Below the pieces are notes generated by a model. The model ran no database searches and was not told the origin of the DNA. It saw only the letters and a list, made by a program, of their open reading frames with translations. The translations under genes were made by a program, and so were the position numbers. From Endozoicomonas elysicola (lineage in GTDB: Bacteria; Pseudomonadota; Gammaproteobacteria; Pseudomonadales; Endozoicomonadaceae): DNA of 64,000 nucleotides. Below, one piece after another: positions 47,441 to 56,079 of this stretch. Position 1 is the first letter of the stretch. Every line of letters begins with the position of its first letter. The stretch covers positions 3,092,744-3,156,743 of the forward strand of contig NZ_JOJP01000001.1 in NCBI RefSeq assembly GCF_000710775.1, in the 5' to 3' direction.

Positions 47441-47471
47441 TTTCTTATTGTTCTGATTTATGTAATGATGA

Positions 47472-47500
47472 TGCATAAGTTATGCAATGAGATTGCATAA
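47472..47500. promoter_or_regulatory. Overlapping palindromic operators between the OYE gene and tetR
   Basis: TTATGCAAT and ATTGCATAA form a perfect 9+9 palindrome around GAG (47480-47500). Overlapping it, TGCATAA and TTATGCA are symmetrical around one G (47472-47486). That gives three half-sites of TTGCATAA type in 29 bases, placed in the divergent promoter region, as expected for TetR-family autoregulation. Confidence 0.75.
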
Positions 47501-47546
47501 ATCAACTTTTTTATGGATTTCTGAGAAGGGCTGCTGTAGATCTGTG

Positions 47547-48116
47547 GTGGAAAAAAGAAAAACTCAGGCAGAAAGAAGGGCTGAAACACGACAACAGGTT
47601 CTGGATAGTGCCTGTCATTTATTCGGCAAAAATGGCTATAACAATACTTCTCTGGAAGAGATAGCCAGTAACTGCGGCCTGACTACCCGTCCTGTATACC
47701 ATTATTTTGGGAACAAACTGGCTCTTTTTCAGGCAGTTAATGATGTGATGGTGTCACGGATTCTCGATATACAGCATCAGCCTCGATCTGGTGACAAAAC
47801 GTCCAGGTTTATGGCTATCTGGGAAGCTTTTCTTAATCTCTGCGATGACCCAGGGTTCAGGCAGGTAGTTCTTATTGATAGCCCAACAATACTTGGGCGT
47901 GAGCGTTGGAAGAATAGTCCGGTTACTGCCAGGGCTGAGTCTCTCTTGCTAAATCATCAGCAAGGAAGTGATGGACTTTTCCGGCAGAAATTACTGAGTA
48001 GAATGGCCATCGCTGCGATGGCAGAAGCCGCACTGATGATTGCTGAAGCGGAGGATATTCAACAGGCGAAGCAGGAGGCCAGGGAAGTCGTTAACCTGGC
48101 CATTAATCTTCTATAG
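47547..48116 (+). CDS. TetR family transcriptional regulator
   Basis: About 189 residues. The N-terminal helix-turn-helix spans about residues 10-55 (RQQVLDSACHLFGKNGYNNTSLEEI, then CGLTTRPVYHYFGNKLALF), and the all-helical ligand domain follows. The C-terminal half resembles regulators with the TetR_C_33 type domain (FRQVVLIDSPTILGRERW). The frame is open back to an ATG at 47487, but this lies within the operator and has no ribosome-binding site. GTG 47544 or 47547 is more likely. It is divergent from the reductase operon, which it probably represses in the absence of a hydrophobic ligand. Its 3' end overlaps the RhoGAP-like gene by 14 bases. Confidence 0.88.
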   Translation: MEKRKTQAERRAETRQQVLDSACHLFGKNGYNNTSLEEIASNCGLTTRPVYHYFGNKLALFQAVNDVMVSRILDIQHQPRSGDKTSRFMAIWEAFLNLCDDPGFRQVVLIDSPTILGRERWKNSPVTARAESLLLNHQQGSDGLFRQKLLSRMAIAAMAEAALMIAEAEDIQQAKQEAREVVNLAINLL

Positions 48117-49170
48117 AGAAAAGAATAGTCAGGGAAAATTCAGCTTGTTTAAGCTGTTTTTGGCCCTCATCTCTGATGATCATAGCTGCTTCAGATGTCA
48201 ATGTTTGTGGGATTTCTGGTTTTGGAAATTGAAATAATGAGTTAGCAAAGAAATTGCATAACATCTGTTTATCTGTGAGCCCATCTCTTCCCTCATTTGG
48301 AGCATGCTGATATGCAAGTTTCATGAGGTAAAGTGTATCTTTAAACCATGCTTTCTCCGCAGGCATTTTAGGGGTTACACTCTGATATGTTTTTTTCACA
48401 AGGGCTAAAGCTTTTTCTCGTCCTTGCTTACTTCCGGAGAGGGAAGCTGCGTGCAGCATGTTGGATGTTAATTGTTCAGTAAAAGGTGCTGATGACTTAA
48501 CCACTGCTTTGAACAGACTGGATAGCAAGTCAGGGTTATTTAATTGCTCTTGCTCGAGAGGAGTTATTGCTATCTCTTTTGCAGGCTTCTGATACTGGCC
48601 TGTTACACCTGACTTTCTGAATAATCCGGGTTGATAATTGTTGATATACTCTTCTAATTGTTTTTTGATGAGTTTTTTGTTGATGGCTTCCAGATAGGGC
48701 GAAGTGAGTTGGTGCTTCCCTTTTTTGCGGGCAATACTATTCTCCAATGTTTCTTTCGCAGCTTGGGCCAATGAAAAAAGCTCAACGATACTACATTGTT
48801 CCAGCAAGCCCCAGAATCGGGATAAATCCTGGCCAGCCTCCTTTATACAGCGAAGAGCATCGGCACAGGCTGTCGCTACCTCGGGAGAAGGGGCTGGCTG
48901 AACAACCACTTCACTAGATAGTTTTGGATCTATTGATGAATGCGATGAGGAGTCACGCTCTTTCAGTGCTTTATTGAGTTCTGGCAAAAAAGCGTTTGCT
49001 TCGTTTGGTTGAAGTCTTTTGGTGGCTTCCCACACAATGACTTTACGAGTACAAAAGCTGCTGACCGCTTTTGAAAAAGCCTTCAGGGTCTTTAGTCTGC
49101 TATTCGGGTGAGCATCCAGATAGTTACGATAAGTTTGCTTGGCTGCATCTATGCGTTCGCTGAAGGACAT
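48103..49170 (-). CDS. RhoGAP-domain-like protein (candidate host-directed effector)
   Basis: A 355-residue protein with no signal peptide. Residues about 155-318 fit the order of RhoGAP elements. PGLFRKSGVTGQ (181-192) resembles the eukaryotic GIFRVSG arginine-finger loop, with Arg185 as the finger. SLFKAVVKSSAPF (Lys221) aligns with the LLKxxLRELPEPL helix. TPKMPAEKAWFKDTLYLMKL aligns with the LPxxNxxLLxxL helix. LTDKQMLCNFFANSLFQFP aligns with MTxxNLAxVFxPNLL, with Asn310 at the conserved Asn. The first 150 residues are a helical, Ser-rich region of unknown role. Known RhoGAPs hydrolyse GTP on Rho/Rac/Cdc42, which bacteria lack, so a host target is inferred. Similarity is by motif, not by search. 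Confidence 0.6.
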   Translation of the reverse strand: MSFSERIDAAKQTYRNYLDAHPNSRLKTLKAFSKAVSSFCTRKVIVWEATKRLQPNEANAFLPELNKALKERDSSSHSSIDPKLSSEVVVQPAPSPEVATACADALRCIKEAGQDLSRFWGLLEQCSIVELFSLAQAAKETLENSIARKKGKHQLTSPYLEAINKKLIKKQLEEYINNYQPGLFRKSGVTGQYQKPAKEIAITPLEQEQLNNPDLLSSLFKAVVKSSAPFTEQLTSNMLHAASLSGSKQGREKALALVKKTYQSVTPKMPAEKAWFKDTLYLMKLAYQHAPNEGRDGLTDKQMLCNFFANSLFQFPKPEIPQTLTSEAAMIIRDEGQKQLKQAEFSLTILFSIED

Positions 49171-49330
49171 GGCTTCCTTTCCATGGCATGTATCAGGAGG
49201 TTGTCCTTAAAGAATATGTCATGATTATTCAGTGTTCAAAGTTGGATGAGAATTGGGTTGTTGATCAAGGTAAAACAATAAAGGGTGGCCGCTTTAGATC
49301 AATCAAAACCTTATACATGTTTTGGTTAGA

Positions 49331-49360
49331 TAAAAAAAACCCGCATTCGCGGGCTTTTTC
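49331..49360 (-). terminator. Terminator of aceA
   Basis: On the minus strand CCCGC pairs with GCGGG around a GAAT loop and is followed by eight T. The flanking A- and T-runs extend the stem. It lies about 20 bases after the aceA stop codon. Confidence 0.9.
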
Positions 49361-49379
49361 AGAGATTCTGTCTAGGAGA

Positions 49380-50696
49380 TCAGAATTGCTCTTCTTCAGT
49401 AGATCCGGTCAGAGCTGTTACTGAAGACTGACCACCCTGAATTACTGTGGTCATATCATCAAAGTAACCTGTACCTACTTCCTGCTGGTGAGCAACGAAG
49501 GTGTAGCCTTTTTCTGCAGCAGCAAACTCTGGCTCCTGAACCATTTCTACATAATGCTTCATGCCTTCGCCTTGGGCGTAGTTATGAGCCAGTTCAAACA
49601 TGTTGTACCACATGTTATGGATACCGGCGAGGGTAATGAACTGGTACTTGTAGCCCATATCGCTCAGTTCCTGCTGGAATTTGGCAATGGTGGCATCGTC
49701 AAGGTTCTTCTTCCAGTTGAAAGAAGGAGAGCAGTTATAAGCCAGCAATTGATCAGGATATTCAGCTTTGATGGCGTCAGCAAACTTGCGGGCTTCATCC
49801 AGATCTGGAGTTGCAGTTTCACACCACAGCAGGTCAGCGTATGGTGCATAGGCCAGACCACGGGCGATCGCCTGATCAATACCTGCCTTGGTGCGGAAGA
49901 ACCCTTCAGCGGTTCTTTCGCCAGTCAGGAAAGGTGCATCGTACGGATCACAGTCAGAAGTAATCAAGTCAGCTGCGTTGGCGTCGGTACGAGCCAGAAC
50001 AATCGTTGGCACGTCAGCAACATCCGCTGCGAGGCGGGCCGCAACCAGTTTTTGTACGGCTTCCTGAGTGGGAACCAGTACTTTACCGCCCATGTGGCCA
50101 CATTTTTTCACAGAAGCCAGCTGGTCTTCAAAATGAACGCCGGCAGCCCCTGCCTCAATCATGGCCTTCATCAGCTCATAAGCATTCAAGACTCCCCCAA
50201 AACCTGCTTCTGCATCCGCTACGATAGGCGCGAACATATCAACATAGGTTTCATCATCAGAGGTTTTTCCAGTTTTCCATTGCACCTGGTCGGCACGACG
50301 GAAACTGTTATTAATGCGTTTAACCACTGCAGGCACCGAATCAACCGGGTAGAGAGACTGGTCAGGGTACATGGTACTGGCACTGTTGTTGTCTGCTGCA
50401 ACCTGCCAGCCGGAAAGATAGATCGCTTCAATACCTGCCTTTACCTGTTGAACTGCCTGCCCACCAGTCAACGCGCCCAGACAGTTTACATAACCTTTTT
50501 TTGCCTGATTCCCGTATACCAGGTCCCAGAGTTTCTCTGCACCCTGTCTGGCGATGGTATTCTCAATATTAATGGAGCCTCTCAGGCGAACCACGTCTTC
50601 TGCCGTATAGGTTCTCGTTACATTTTTCCAGCGAGGATTTTCTGCCCAATCTTTTTCGATGCGGGCGATTTCTTCTGAGCGGTTGTAGCGAGCCAT
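49380..50696 (-). CDS. aceA: Isocitrate lyase AceA
   Basis: Cleaves isocitrate to glyoxylate and succinate, the entry to the glyoxylate shunt. The 438 residues match the compact bacterial enzyme. The catalytic Cys199 is in the [13 protein letters not shown] loop. [13 protein letters not shown] binds Mg, and [15 protein letters not shown] and [11 protein letters not shown] are conserved. It is divergent from a LysR gene and has a PsrA-like palindrome in its upstream region (50764-50779). Malate synthase G is 3 kb away. Confidence 0.97.
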   Translation of the reverse strand: MARYNRSEEIARIEKDWAENPRWKNVTRTYTAEDVVRLRGSINIENTIARQGAEKLWDLVYGNQAKKGYVNCLGALTGGQAVQQVKAGIEAIYLSGWQVAADNNSASTMYPDQSLYPVDSVPAVVKRINNSFRRADQVQWKTGKTSDDETYVDMFAPIVADAEAGFGGVLNAYELMKAMIEAGAAGVHFEDQLASVKKCGHMGGKVLVPTQEAVQKLVAARLAADVADVPTIVLARTDANAADLITSDCDPYDAPFLTGERTAEGFFRTKAGIDQAIARGLAYAPYADLLWCETATPDLDEARKFADAIKAEYPDQLLAYNCSPSFNWKKNLDDATIAKFQQELSDMGYKYQFITLAGIHNMWYNMFELAHNYAQGEGMKHYVEMVQEPEFAAAEKGYTFVAHQQEVGTGYFDDMTTVIQGGQSSVTALTGSTEEEQF

Positions 50697-50763
50697 CTTA
50701 TTTTCCTCCCCCGGGAAGCGAGGTGTAGTTATACGACTATTTATTCATAAAAAATGGAATAAT

Positions 50764-50779
50764 TCAAACAATCGTTTGA
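50764..50779. promoter_or_regulatory. PsrA-type operator upstream of aceA
   Basis: TCAAAC-AATC-GTTTGA is a perfect palindrome with the core CAAAC-N4-GTTTG. This agrees with the PsrA recognition pattern (G/C)AAAC-N(2-4)-GTTT(G/C) described in Pseudomonas. PsrA is a fatty-acid-responsive TetR repressor of beta-oxidation genes, and aceA is a sensible target. The site lies 68 bases upstream of the aceA ATG and could also affect the divergent LysR gene. No psrA gene is in this window. Confidence 0.65.
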
Positions 50780-50851
50780 TTTACGGTATCCATCCTAAAC
50801 ACCTGAGAAAGATTCTGGTAATTTATAAGCGTTATCTCGGGTATTTATAAA

Positions 50852-51784
50852 ATGAATATTGCACGTGTTGATCTGAATCTGATGGTTTATCTGGATGTCC
50901 TGCTGAGAGAACGGAATGTTACCCGTGCAGCAGAACAACTTGGTATCACCCAGCCCGCCATGAGTAACGGACTTCGTCGGCTTCGTGAATTGTTTGGCGA
51001 TCCTTTATTAATAAGAACCAGTGAAGGTATGACTCCGACTGAGCGAGCTCTGGAGCTACAGCCGTTGATCCGGGACGCGTTGCTGGCCATGGAAAAGACA
51101 ATACAGCCCAAGGAAAAGTTTGATCCACAAAACAGTCAGCGGGTATTCCGTATCATGGCATCGGACTACGCTGAGTCAACTCTGATCCCACTGGTTTTGA
51201 AGCAGGTGCGTTCACTTGCCCCGTACGTCACGCTTGATGTATTAACGCCCAGTGATGTCAGTTTTCATGATGTAGAGCAGGGCTGGATTGATATGGCAAT
51301 TAACCGCTTTGACAGTTTGCCTCAGTCATTTTATCAATCTCGCGTATGGCAGGATGATTTCTCCTGTGTGGTTAGTAAAGAAAACCCGATACTGAAAAAC
51401 TTCACCCTGGATAGCTATCTGGAAGCCCAGCATATCTGGGCGAGTAAGACTGGAATGGGTATTGGCGTTGGGGTTAACCCCGAAGATGTGCAGCGGTTAG
51501 GGTGGGTTGATGAAGCATTGGCTGCCGTTGGCAAAAAACGTAAAATCAGTGTTTTTACTCGGCATTATCAAGTTGCGATGCTCCTTTCTGCACAGAATGA
51601 CCTGATCGCGACGCTGCCAAGCCGCCTTGCAGATATAGAGCGTTTTAATAGCTCGCTGGCTGTTGTCAGGCCTCCTTTTGAGGTTCCTCCCTTTGATTTG
51701 TCTATGGCCTGGAGTCCTTTGTTACATCATGATTCTGCACATCAGTGGCTGAGAAATATCATTAAATCAGAGGCGATCGGCTGA
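50852..51784 (+). CDS. LysR family transcriptional regulator
   Basis: A 310-residue LTTR. The N-terminal HTH (MNIARVDLNLMVYLDVLL, then GITQPAMSNGLRRLRELFGDPL) has the NodD/LeuO-like 'DLNLL' start. The effector domain from about residue 95 begins FRIMASDYAESTLIPLVL. The ligand is unknown. It is divergent from aceA over 155 bases and could regulate it, as divergent LTTR neighbours often do. No clear T-N11-A box was picked besides the PsrA-like site. No partner gene follows directly on the same strand. Confidence 0.88.
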   Translation: MNIARVDLNLMVYLDVLLRERNVTRAAEQLGITQPAMSNGLRRLRELFGDPLLIRTSEGMTPTERALELQPLIRDALLAMEKTIQPKEKFDPQNSQRVFRIMASDYAESTLIPLVLKQVRSLAPYVTLDVLTPSDVSFHDVEQGWIDMAINRFDSLPQSFYQSRVWQDDFSCVVSKENPILKNFTLDSYLEAQHIWASKTGMGIGVGVNPEDVQRLGWVDEALAAVGKKRKISVFTRHYQVAMLLSAQNDLIATLPSRLADIERFNSSLAVVRPPFEVPPFDLSMAWSPLLHHDSAHQWLRNIIKSEAIG

Positions 51785-51909
51785 GCTGGCTGCTTAAAAA
51801 TCACTCATAAAAACATTAATTAACATCTATGGACATATATTTCTGTTATCCAATGTTATTGTATGTTCTAATCTGACTGCTTTCGCTGATTTGTGCGAAA
51901 TCAGAGGTG

Positions 51910-51939
51910 TTGAGTTATCATCCCTAGCAGAAGTATAAA
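51910..51939 (+). promoter_or_regulatory. Promoter of the 43-codon small ORF
   Basis: TTGAGT (51910-51915) and TATAAA (51934-51939) with an 18-base spacer fit a sigma-70 promoter. It sits 26 bases ahead of a start codon with a strong ribosome-binding site. A short stem (CTGATTT with AAATCAG) lies just upstream. Confidence 0.6.
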
Positions 51940-51965
51940 AATCAGTTGGATAACAGGAGATAAAA

Positions 51966-52097
51966 ATGGATTGGCTGAGTGATTTGGAAGCAGAACATGC
52001 ACTGTATGATGTTGCTGAAGAGTGTAAGGAGTTTATGGCCGAGTCATACTACTTGTTAATCTCTGAGCAGCAGCAGGATGTTGTTCTGGACGACTGA
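51966..52097 (+). CDS. Small acidic protein, 43 residues
   Basis: An unrecognised small ORF that begins MDWLSDLEAEHALYDVAEE and ends QQDVVLDD. It is strongly acidic and largely helical by composition, with no signal peptide. Support for translation: AGGAGA six bases before the ATG, a good promoter at 51910-51939, and a 14-bp-stem terminator at 52128-52171. It stands alone between the LysR gene and the FMN dehydrogenase gene. It could be a regulator or a small protein partner. The transcript might also act as a small RNA. Confidence 0.65.
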   Translation: MDWLSDLEAEHALYDVAEECKEFMAESYYLLISEQQQDVVLDD

Positions 52098-52127
52098 TGT
52101 ACTCGTTAGATTACTAATTTTTCTTAG

Positions 52128-52171
52128 AAACCCTTTTCCTTTGTGACTTCTATTAAGGAAAAGGGTTTTTT
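52128..52171 (+). terminator. Strong terminator after the small ORF
   Basis: The stem is 14 bp and perfect, AAACCCTTTTCCTT and AAGGAAAAGGGTTT with a 13-base loop, followed by a T-run. It isolates the small ORF as its own transcript. Confidence 0.9.
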
Positions 52172-52283
52172 ATTTGTTCGCGAACATTGAAGAATACCCC
52201 CTCCTATTGTCTTCCTAATCATTTCCCCCATGTTTCACTGGCTAAAACATTCTTACTAGCTAGATTTAGTCCACTCTGTTGTC

Positions 52284-53459
52284 ATGATGGACAATCACAT
52301 GTTTGCAATTCGCTCTCCTCTGGACAAGGTTTGTACCATTGAAGATTTACAGGTTCTGGCGAGGAAACGAGTTCCTAAAATGTTCTATGAGTACGTAGAC
52401 TCAGGTTCATGGACAGAAGGAACTTATCAGCAGAATGAGCAAGATTTCAAAAAAGTCTTCTTTCGCCAGCGTGTTGGTATCGATGTATCTCAACGCAACA
52501 CCTCGTCCTTTATGGCTCAAACAAAGGTGACTATGCCTGTTGCACTCGCCCCTGTGGGGTTGACGGGCATGCAATATGGCGATGGCGAGATTCTTGCTGC
52601 CCAGGCAGCAGAAGCATTTGGCGTTCCTTTTACTTTATCCTCCCTGAGCATCTGTTCTATAGAAGATGTTGCTGAGCAAACGGAGCAGCCTTTCTGGTTT
52701 CAGCTTTATGTATTTAAAGATCGGGAATTTACTCAACAGTTATTAAAACGGGCAAAGTTAGCGGGCTGTAAAACATTGGTTGTAACGTTGGATTTGCCAG
52801 TGATGGGCCAGAGGCATAAAGATGTTAAAAACCAGCTGTCAGCACCACCCAAAGTTTCCATATCCTCACTTATCCAGTTTCTGAATCATCCCAGGTGGTG
52901 CTTTAACATGATGCGTTCGAGCCACCGTACCTTTGGCAACATTGTTGGACATGCCAGGGGGGTTAACAGTCTCAGCTCTCTCGCTAAATGGACATCAGAG
53001 CAATTAGACGCAACATTAACCTGGAAAGACCTTCAGTGGGTTCGGGATGAATGGGATGGTTTTTTGATACTGAAAGGTATTCTTGATGTTGAAGATTTGT
53101 ACCAGGCCGCCAGCATCGGTGCTCAGGCCGTTGTCATTTCAAACCATGGCGGGCGTCAATTAGATGGGGCACCGACAACCATCAGTGTTTTGCCAGAAAT
53201 TATAAGCGCTGCAAATAACCAGACTGATATATATATGGATGGCGGTGTCCGTTCAGGGCAGGATGTTTTAAAAGCAATAGCACTGGGCGCGAAAGGCGTC
53301 TTTATAGGACGTGCTTTCATTTATGGATTGGGTGCCGCTGGAGGGGCCGGTGTAACCCATGCACTGGAAATCATCCATAAAGAGATGCTCACTACCATGG
53401 CCTTGCTTGGTGAAAGTAAAGTCTCTGGAATCGGACTGCATAATTTGCGGTTACCATAG
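52284..53459 (+). CDS. FMN-dependent alpha-hydroxy-acid dehydrogenase (lactate/glycolate-oxidising, LldD-like)
   Basis: A 391-residue member of the glycolate oxidase/L-lactate dehydrogenase family. FMN contacts lie in MPVALAPVGLTGMQYGDGE and FTLSSLSICSIEDVAE. The catalytic His is in VVISNHGGRQLDGAP, and the phosphate site in IYMDGGVRSGQDVLKAIALGAKGVFIGR. The likely substrate is L-lactate, but it lies between aceA and glcB, so glycolate or another 2-hydroxy acid feeding glyoxylate is possible. Two ATG codons (52284, 52287) are both plausible; no clear ribosome-binding site. Confidence 0.88.
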   Translation: MMDNHMFAIRSPLDKVCTIEDLQVLARKRVPKMFYEYVDSGSWTEGTYQQNEQDFKKVFFRQRVGIDVSQRNTSSFMAQTKVTMPVALAPVGLTGMQYGDGEILAAQAAEAFGVPFTLSSLSICSIEDVAEQTEQPFWFQLYVFKDREFTQQLLKRAKLAGCKTLVVTLDLPVMGQRHKDVKNQLSAPPKVSISSLIQFLNHPRWCFNMMRSSHRTFGNIVGHARGVNSLSSLAKWTSEQLDATLTWKDLQWVRDEWDGFLILKGILDVEDLYQAASIGAQAVVISNHGGRQLDGAPTTISVLPEIISAANNQTDIYMDGGVRSGQDVLKAIALGAKGVFIGRAFIYGLGAAGGAGVTHALEIIHKEMLTTMALLGESKVSGIGLHNLRLP

Positions 53460-53697
53460 ATCCTCACCTTTTCTGGCCACTTTTACACCATTCATGTGAA
53501 AAATAGCCGGCATTGCTGTTGTTAATTGGAAATCTGACCGTGCTTGGATACCATGGGAAACGTTTAAAAAGCCAGTAGATAGTTTCAAGACCATATTGTG
53601 TTTCTGTCTACCCACTCGTTGACTTTTCCATCGACTGAGCAGCAGGATAGTGCTTGTGACAGTTGCATAATAATGACAATCAGGAAATGAGGTTTAA

Positions 53698-55878
53698 ATG
53701 ACTGAACGTATCCAGAAGGGTGGCCTGCAAATAGCACCGGTACTCTACGATTTACTGGTAAATGACATTATTCCTGGAACTGGTATTGATGCTGACCAGT
53801 TCTGGCATAGCCTGGAAAATATAATTATTGACCTTGCCCCTGAGAATAAGGCATTACTGGCTCGCCGCGATGAGTTTCAGCATCAAATTGATCAATGGCA
53901 TCTGCAGAATGCGTATACACCGGATACTCGTGCGAACTATAAGTCCTTCCTTGAGAGTATTGGTTATTTATTGCCAGAAGGTGATGACTTCGCCATTACG
54001 ACTGAAAATGTAGACAGTGAGATTGCCTCTCAGGCAGGCCCCCAGCTTGTTGTGCCAGTAATGAATGCCCGCTTTGCCTTGAATGCTGCCAATGCCCGCT
54101 GGGGAAGCCTTTACGATGCATTGTATGGTACAGACGTTATTCCCGAAACGGATGGTGCTGAAAAAGGCAAAGGTTACAACCCTGTTCGTGGCAGAAAAGT
54201 CATTGAGTTTGGCAGGGAGTTGCTCGACACCGCAGCACCTTTAGCCGTAGGTAGCCATAAAGATGCCATTCAGTATCAAGTGCTTGAAAGCAATCTCGCC
54301 GTTTCTCTGAAAGATGGCTCAATAACTTCACTGAAAGATACCGGACAGTTTGCCGGCTTCACCGGATCAGAAGAAAAGCCGCAATCAGTTTTATTAAAAA
54401 ACAATGGATTACATATCGATATTCAGGTTAATCCTGATGGCGTTATTGGCAAAGAAGATGCTGCCGGTGTTCAGGACCTGGTCATTGAAGCGGCAATTAC
54501 CACCATCATGGATTGTGAAGATTCAGTGGCGGCTGTTGATGCGGACGACAAGGCTCAGGTATATCGCAACTGGCTTGGCTTAATGAAGGGAAATCTTGAA
54601 GATACGTTCATGAAGGGTGGCAAGTCCCTGACCCGCACACTGAATGCTGACCGCGTTTACACGGCTCCTCATGGTAGTGAATTGGTTTTACCCGGCCGAA
54701 GCCTGATGTTTGTCAGGAATGTGGGTCACCTGATGACCAATGACGCCATTCTGGATGCCCAGGGCAATGAGATTCCTGAAGGCATTATGGATGGGATGTT
54801 CACTTCTCTGATAGCCATCCATGACCTGAAGAGCAACGGTCAGCGCCGGAACTCTCGTGAAGGCAGTATCTATATTGTAAAGCCAAAGATGCACGGCCCT
54901 GAAGAGGTTGCCTTCACCTGTAAGCTCTTCAGTCGTATCGAGCAAGCTCTTGGTCTTGCGGTCAATACCCTGAAAGTTGGCATTATGGATGAAGAGCGTA
55001 GAACGTCTATTAACCTGAAGGCGTGTATACGTGCCGCGAAAGAGCGGATTGTTTTTATCAATACCGGGTTTCTTGATCGAACGGGGGACGAGATTCATAC
55101 CAGTATGGAAGCAGGCCCAGTGGTTCCTAAAGGGGAGATGAAGCAGTCAACCTGGATTCAGGCCTACGAAGACCAGAATGTAGATATTGGTCTGCTTGCA
55201 GGTCTTCCTGGTAAAGCCCAGATTGGTAAAGGTATGTGGGCCATGCCTGATGAAATGGCAAAGATGATGGAACAGAAGATTGCTCACCCTCAGTCTGGAG
55301 CCAACACTGCCTGGGTTCCTTCTCCAAATGGAGCCACACTCCATGCGGTTCATTATCATCGAGTTAATGTTCTGGCCAAGCAGGATGAACTGTCTAAGCG
55401 TAAAAAAGCCAGTGTTGATGATATTCTGGAAATTCCGTTGATGGCAAATCGAGACAATCTTCCTGCTGAAGTGATTCAAAAAGAGCTGGACAATAATGCC
55501 CAAGGCATACTGGGCTATGTCGTACGCTGGATTGATCAAGGCGTCGGCTGCTCCAAAGTGCCTGATATCAATGATGTTGGTTTGATGGAGGACCGGGCAA
55601 CATTGCGAATCTCCAGTCAACACATTGCTAACTGGCTGCGCCATGGCATTTGTTCAGAAGACCAGGTGGTAGAGACTCTTAAGCGTATGGCGAGTGTCGT
55701 GGATCGGCAGAATACCGGTGATGACACTTATCAGGCAATGGCTCAGGACTTTGACAACAGCATAGCCTTTACGGCAGCCTGTGATCTTGTATTCAGGGGA
55801 TGTGAGCAGCCTAATGGCTACACAGAGCCTGTTTTGCACAGACGCAGGAAAGAGTTCAAGGCCAAGCAACAGGGATAA
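53698..55878 (+). CDS. glcB: Malate synthase G
   Basis: Condenses glyoxylate with acetyl-CoA to malate. At 726 residues it is the monomeric G isoform, not the smaller A form. Signatures: [19 protein letters not shown] near residue 140, [17 protein letters not shown] with catalytic Asp/Glu residues, [31 protein letters not shown], and a C-terminal region with [11 protein letters not shown]. With AceA it completes the glyoxylate shunt in this window. ATG 53698 follows AATGAGG. Confidence 0.97.
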   Translation: MTERIQKGGLQIAPVLYDLLVNDIIPGTGIDADQFWHSLENIIIDLAPENKALLARRDEFQHQIDQWHLQNAYTPDTRANYKSFLESIGYLLPEGDDFAITTENVDSEIASQAGPQLVVPVMNARFALNAANARWGSLYDALYGTDVIPETDGAEKGKGYNPVRGRKVIEFGRELLDTAAPLAVGSHKDAIQYQVLESNLAVSLKDGSITSLKDTGQFAGFTGSEEKPQSVLLKNNGLHIDIQVNPDGVIGKEDAAGVQDLVIEAAITTIMDCEDSVAAVDADDKAQVYRNWLGLMKGNLEDTFMKGGKSLTRTLNADRVYTAPHGSELVLPGRSLMFVRNVGHLMTNDAILDAQGNEIPEGIMDGMFTSLIAIHDLKSNGQRRNSREGSIYIVKPKMHGPEEVAFTCKLFSRIEQALGLAVNTLKVGIMDEERRTSINLKACIRAAKERIVFINTGFLDRTGDEIHTSMEAGPVVPKGEMKQSTWIQAYEDQNVDIGLLAGLPGKAQIGKGMWAMPDEMAKMMEQKIAHPQSGANTAWVPSPNGATLHAVHYHRVNVLAKQDELSKRKKASVDDILEIPLMANRDNLPAEVIQKELDNNAQGILGYVVRWIDQGVGCSKVPDINDVGLMEDRATLRISSQHIANWLRHGICSEDQVVETLKRMASVVDRQNTGDDTYQAMAQDFDNSIAFTAACDLVFRGCEQPNGYTEPVLHRRRKEFKAKQQG

Positions 55879-56079
55879 ACCTTGTCTGGCATCGGGTAAC
55901 AAACAGTTAAAATGCGTTCTTAATCAGAGAATTATAACTCTGATTGAGAGCGCTTTCTAAATTAGACCATCTCTCCTCTCTATACTAACCTTTTTCTGCA
56001 TCACCACTTCAAATCTCTTTATTAAAAATTCTTTTTTAGCAAAGAGAGTTCGGTTTCTTCCTTTATTCTGGTTTCGAGA

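Noticed and set aside
49188-49424. 78-codon plus-strand frame between the RhoGAP-like gene and aceA
   Set aside because: It runs through the aceA terminator and into the end of aceA; no homology is recognised.
49488-50678. 396-codon plus-strand frame opposite aceA
   Set aside because: Long, but it is the complement of a well-conserved isocitrate lyase and has an improbable Cys/His-rich composition.
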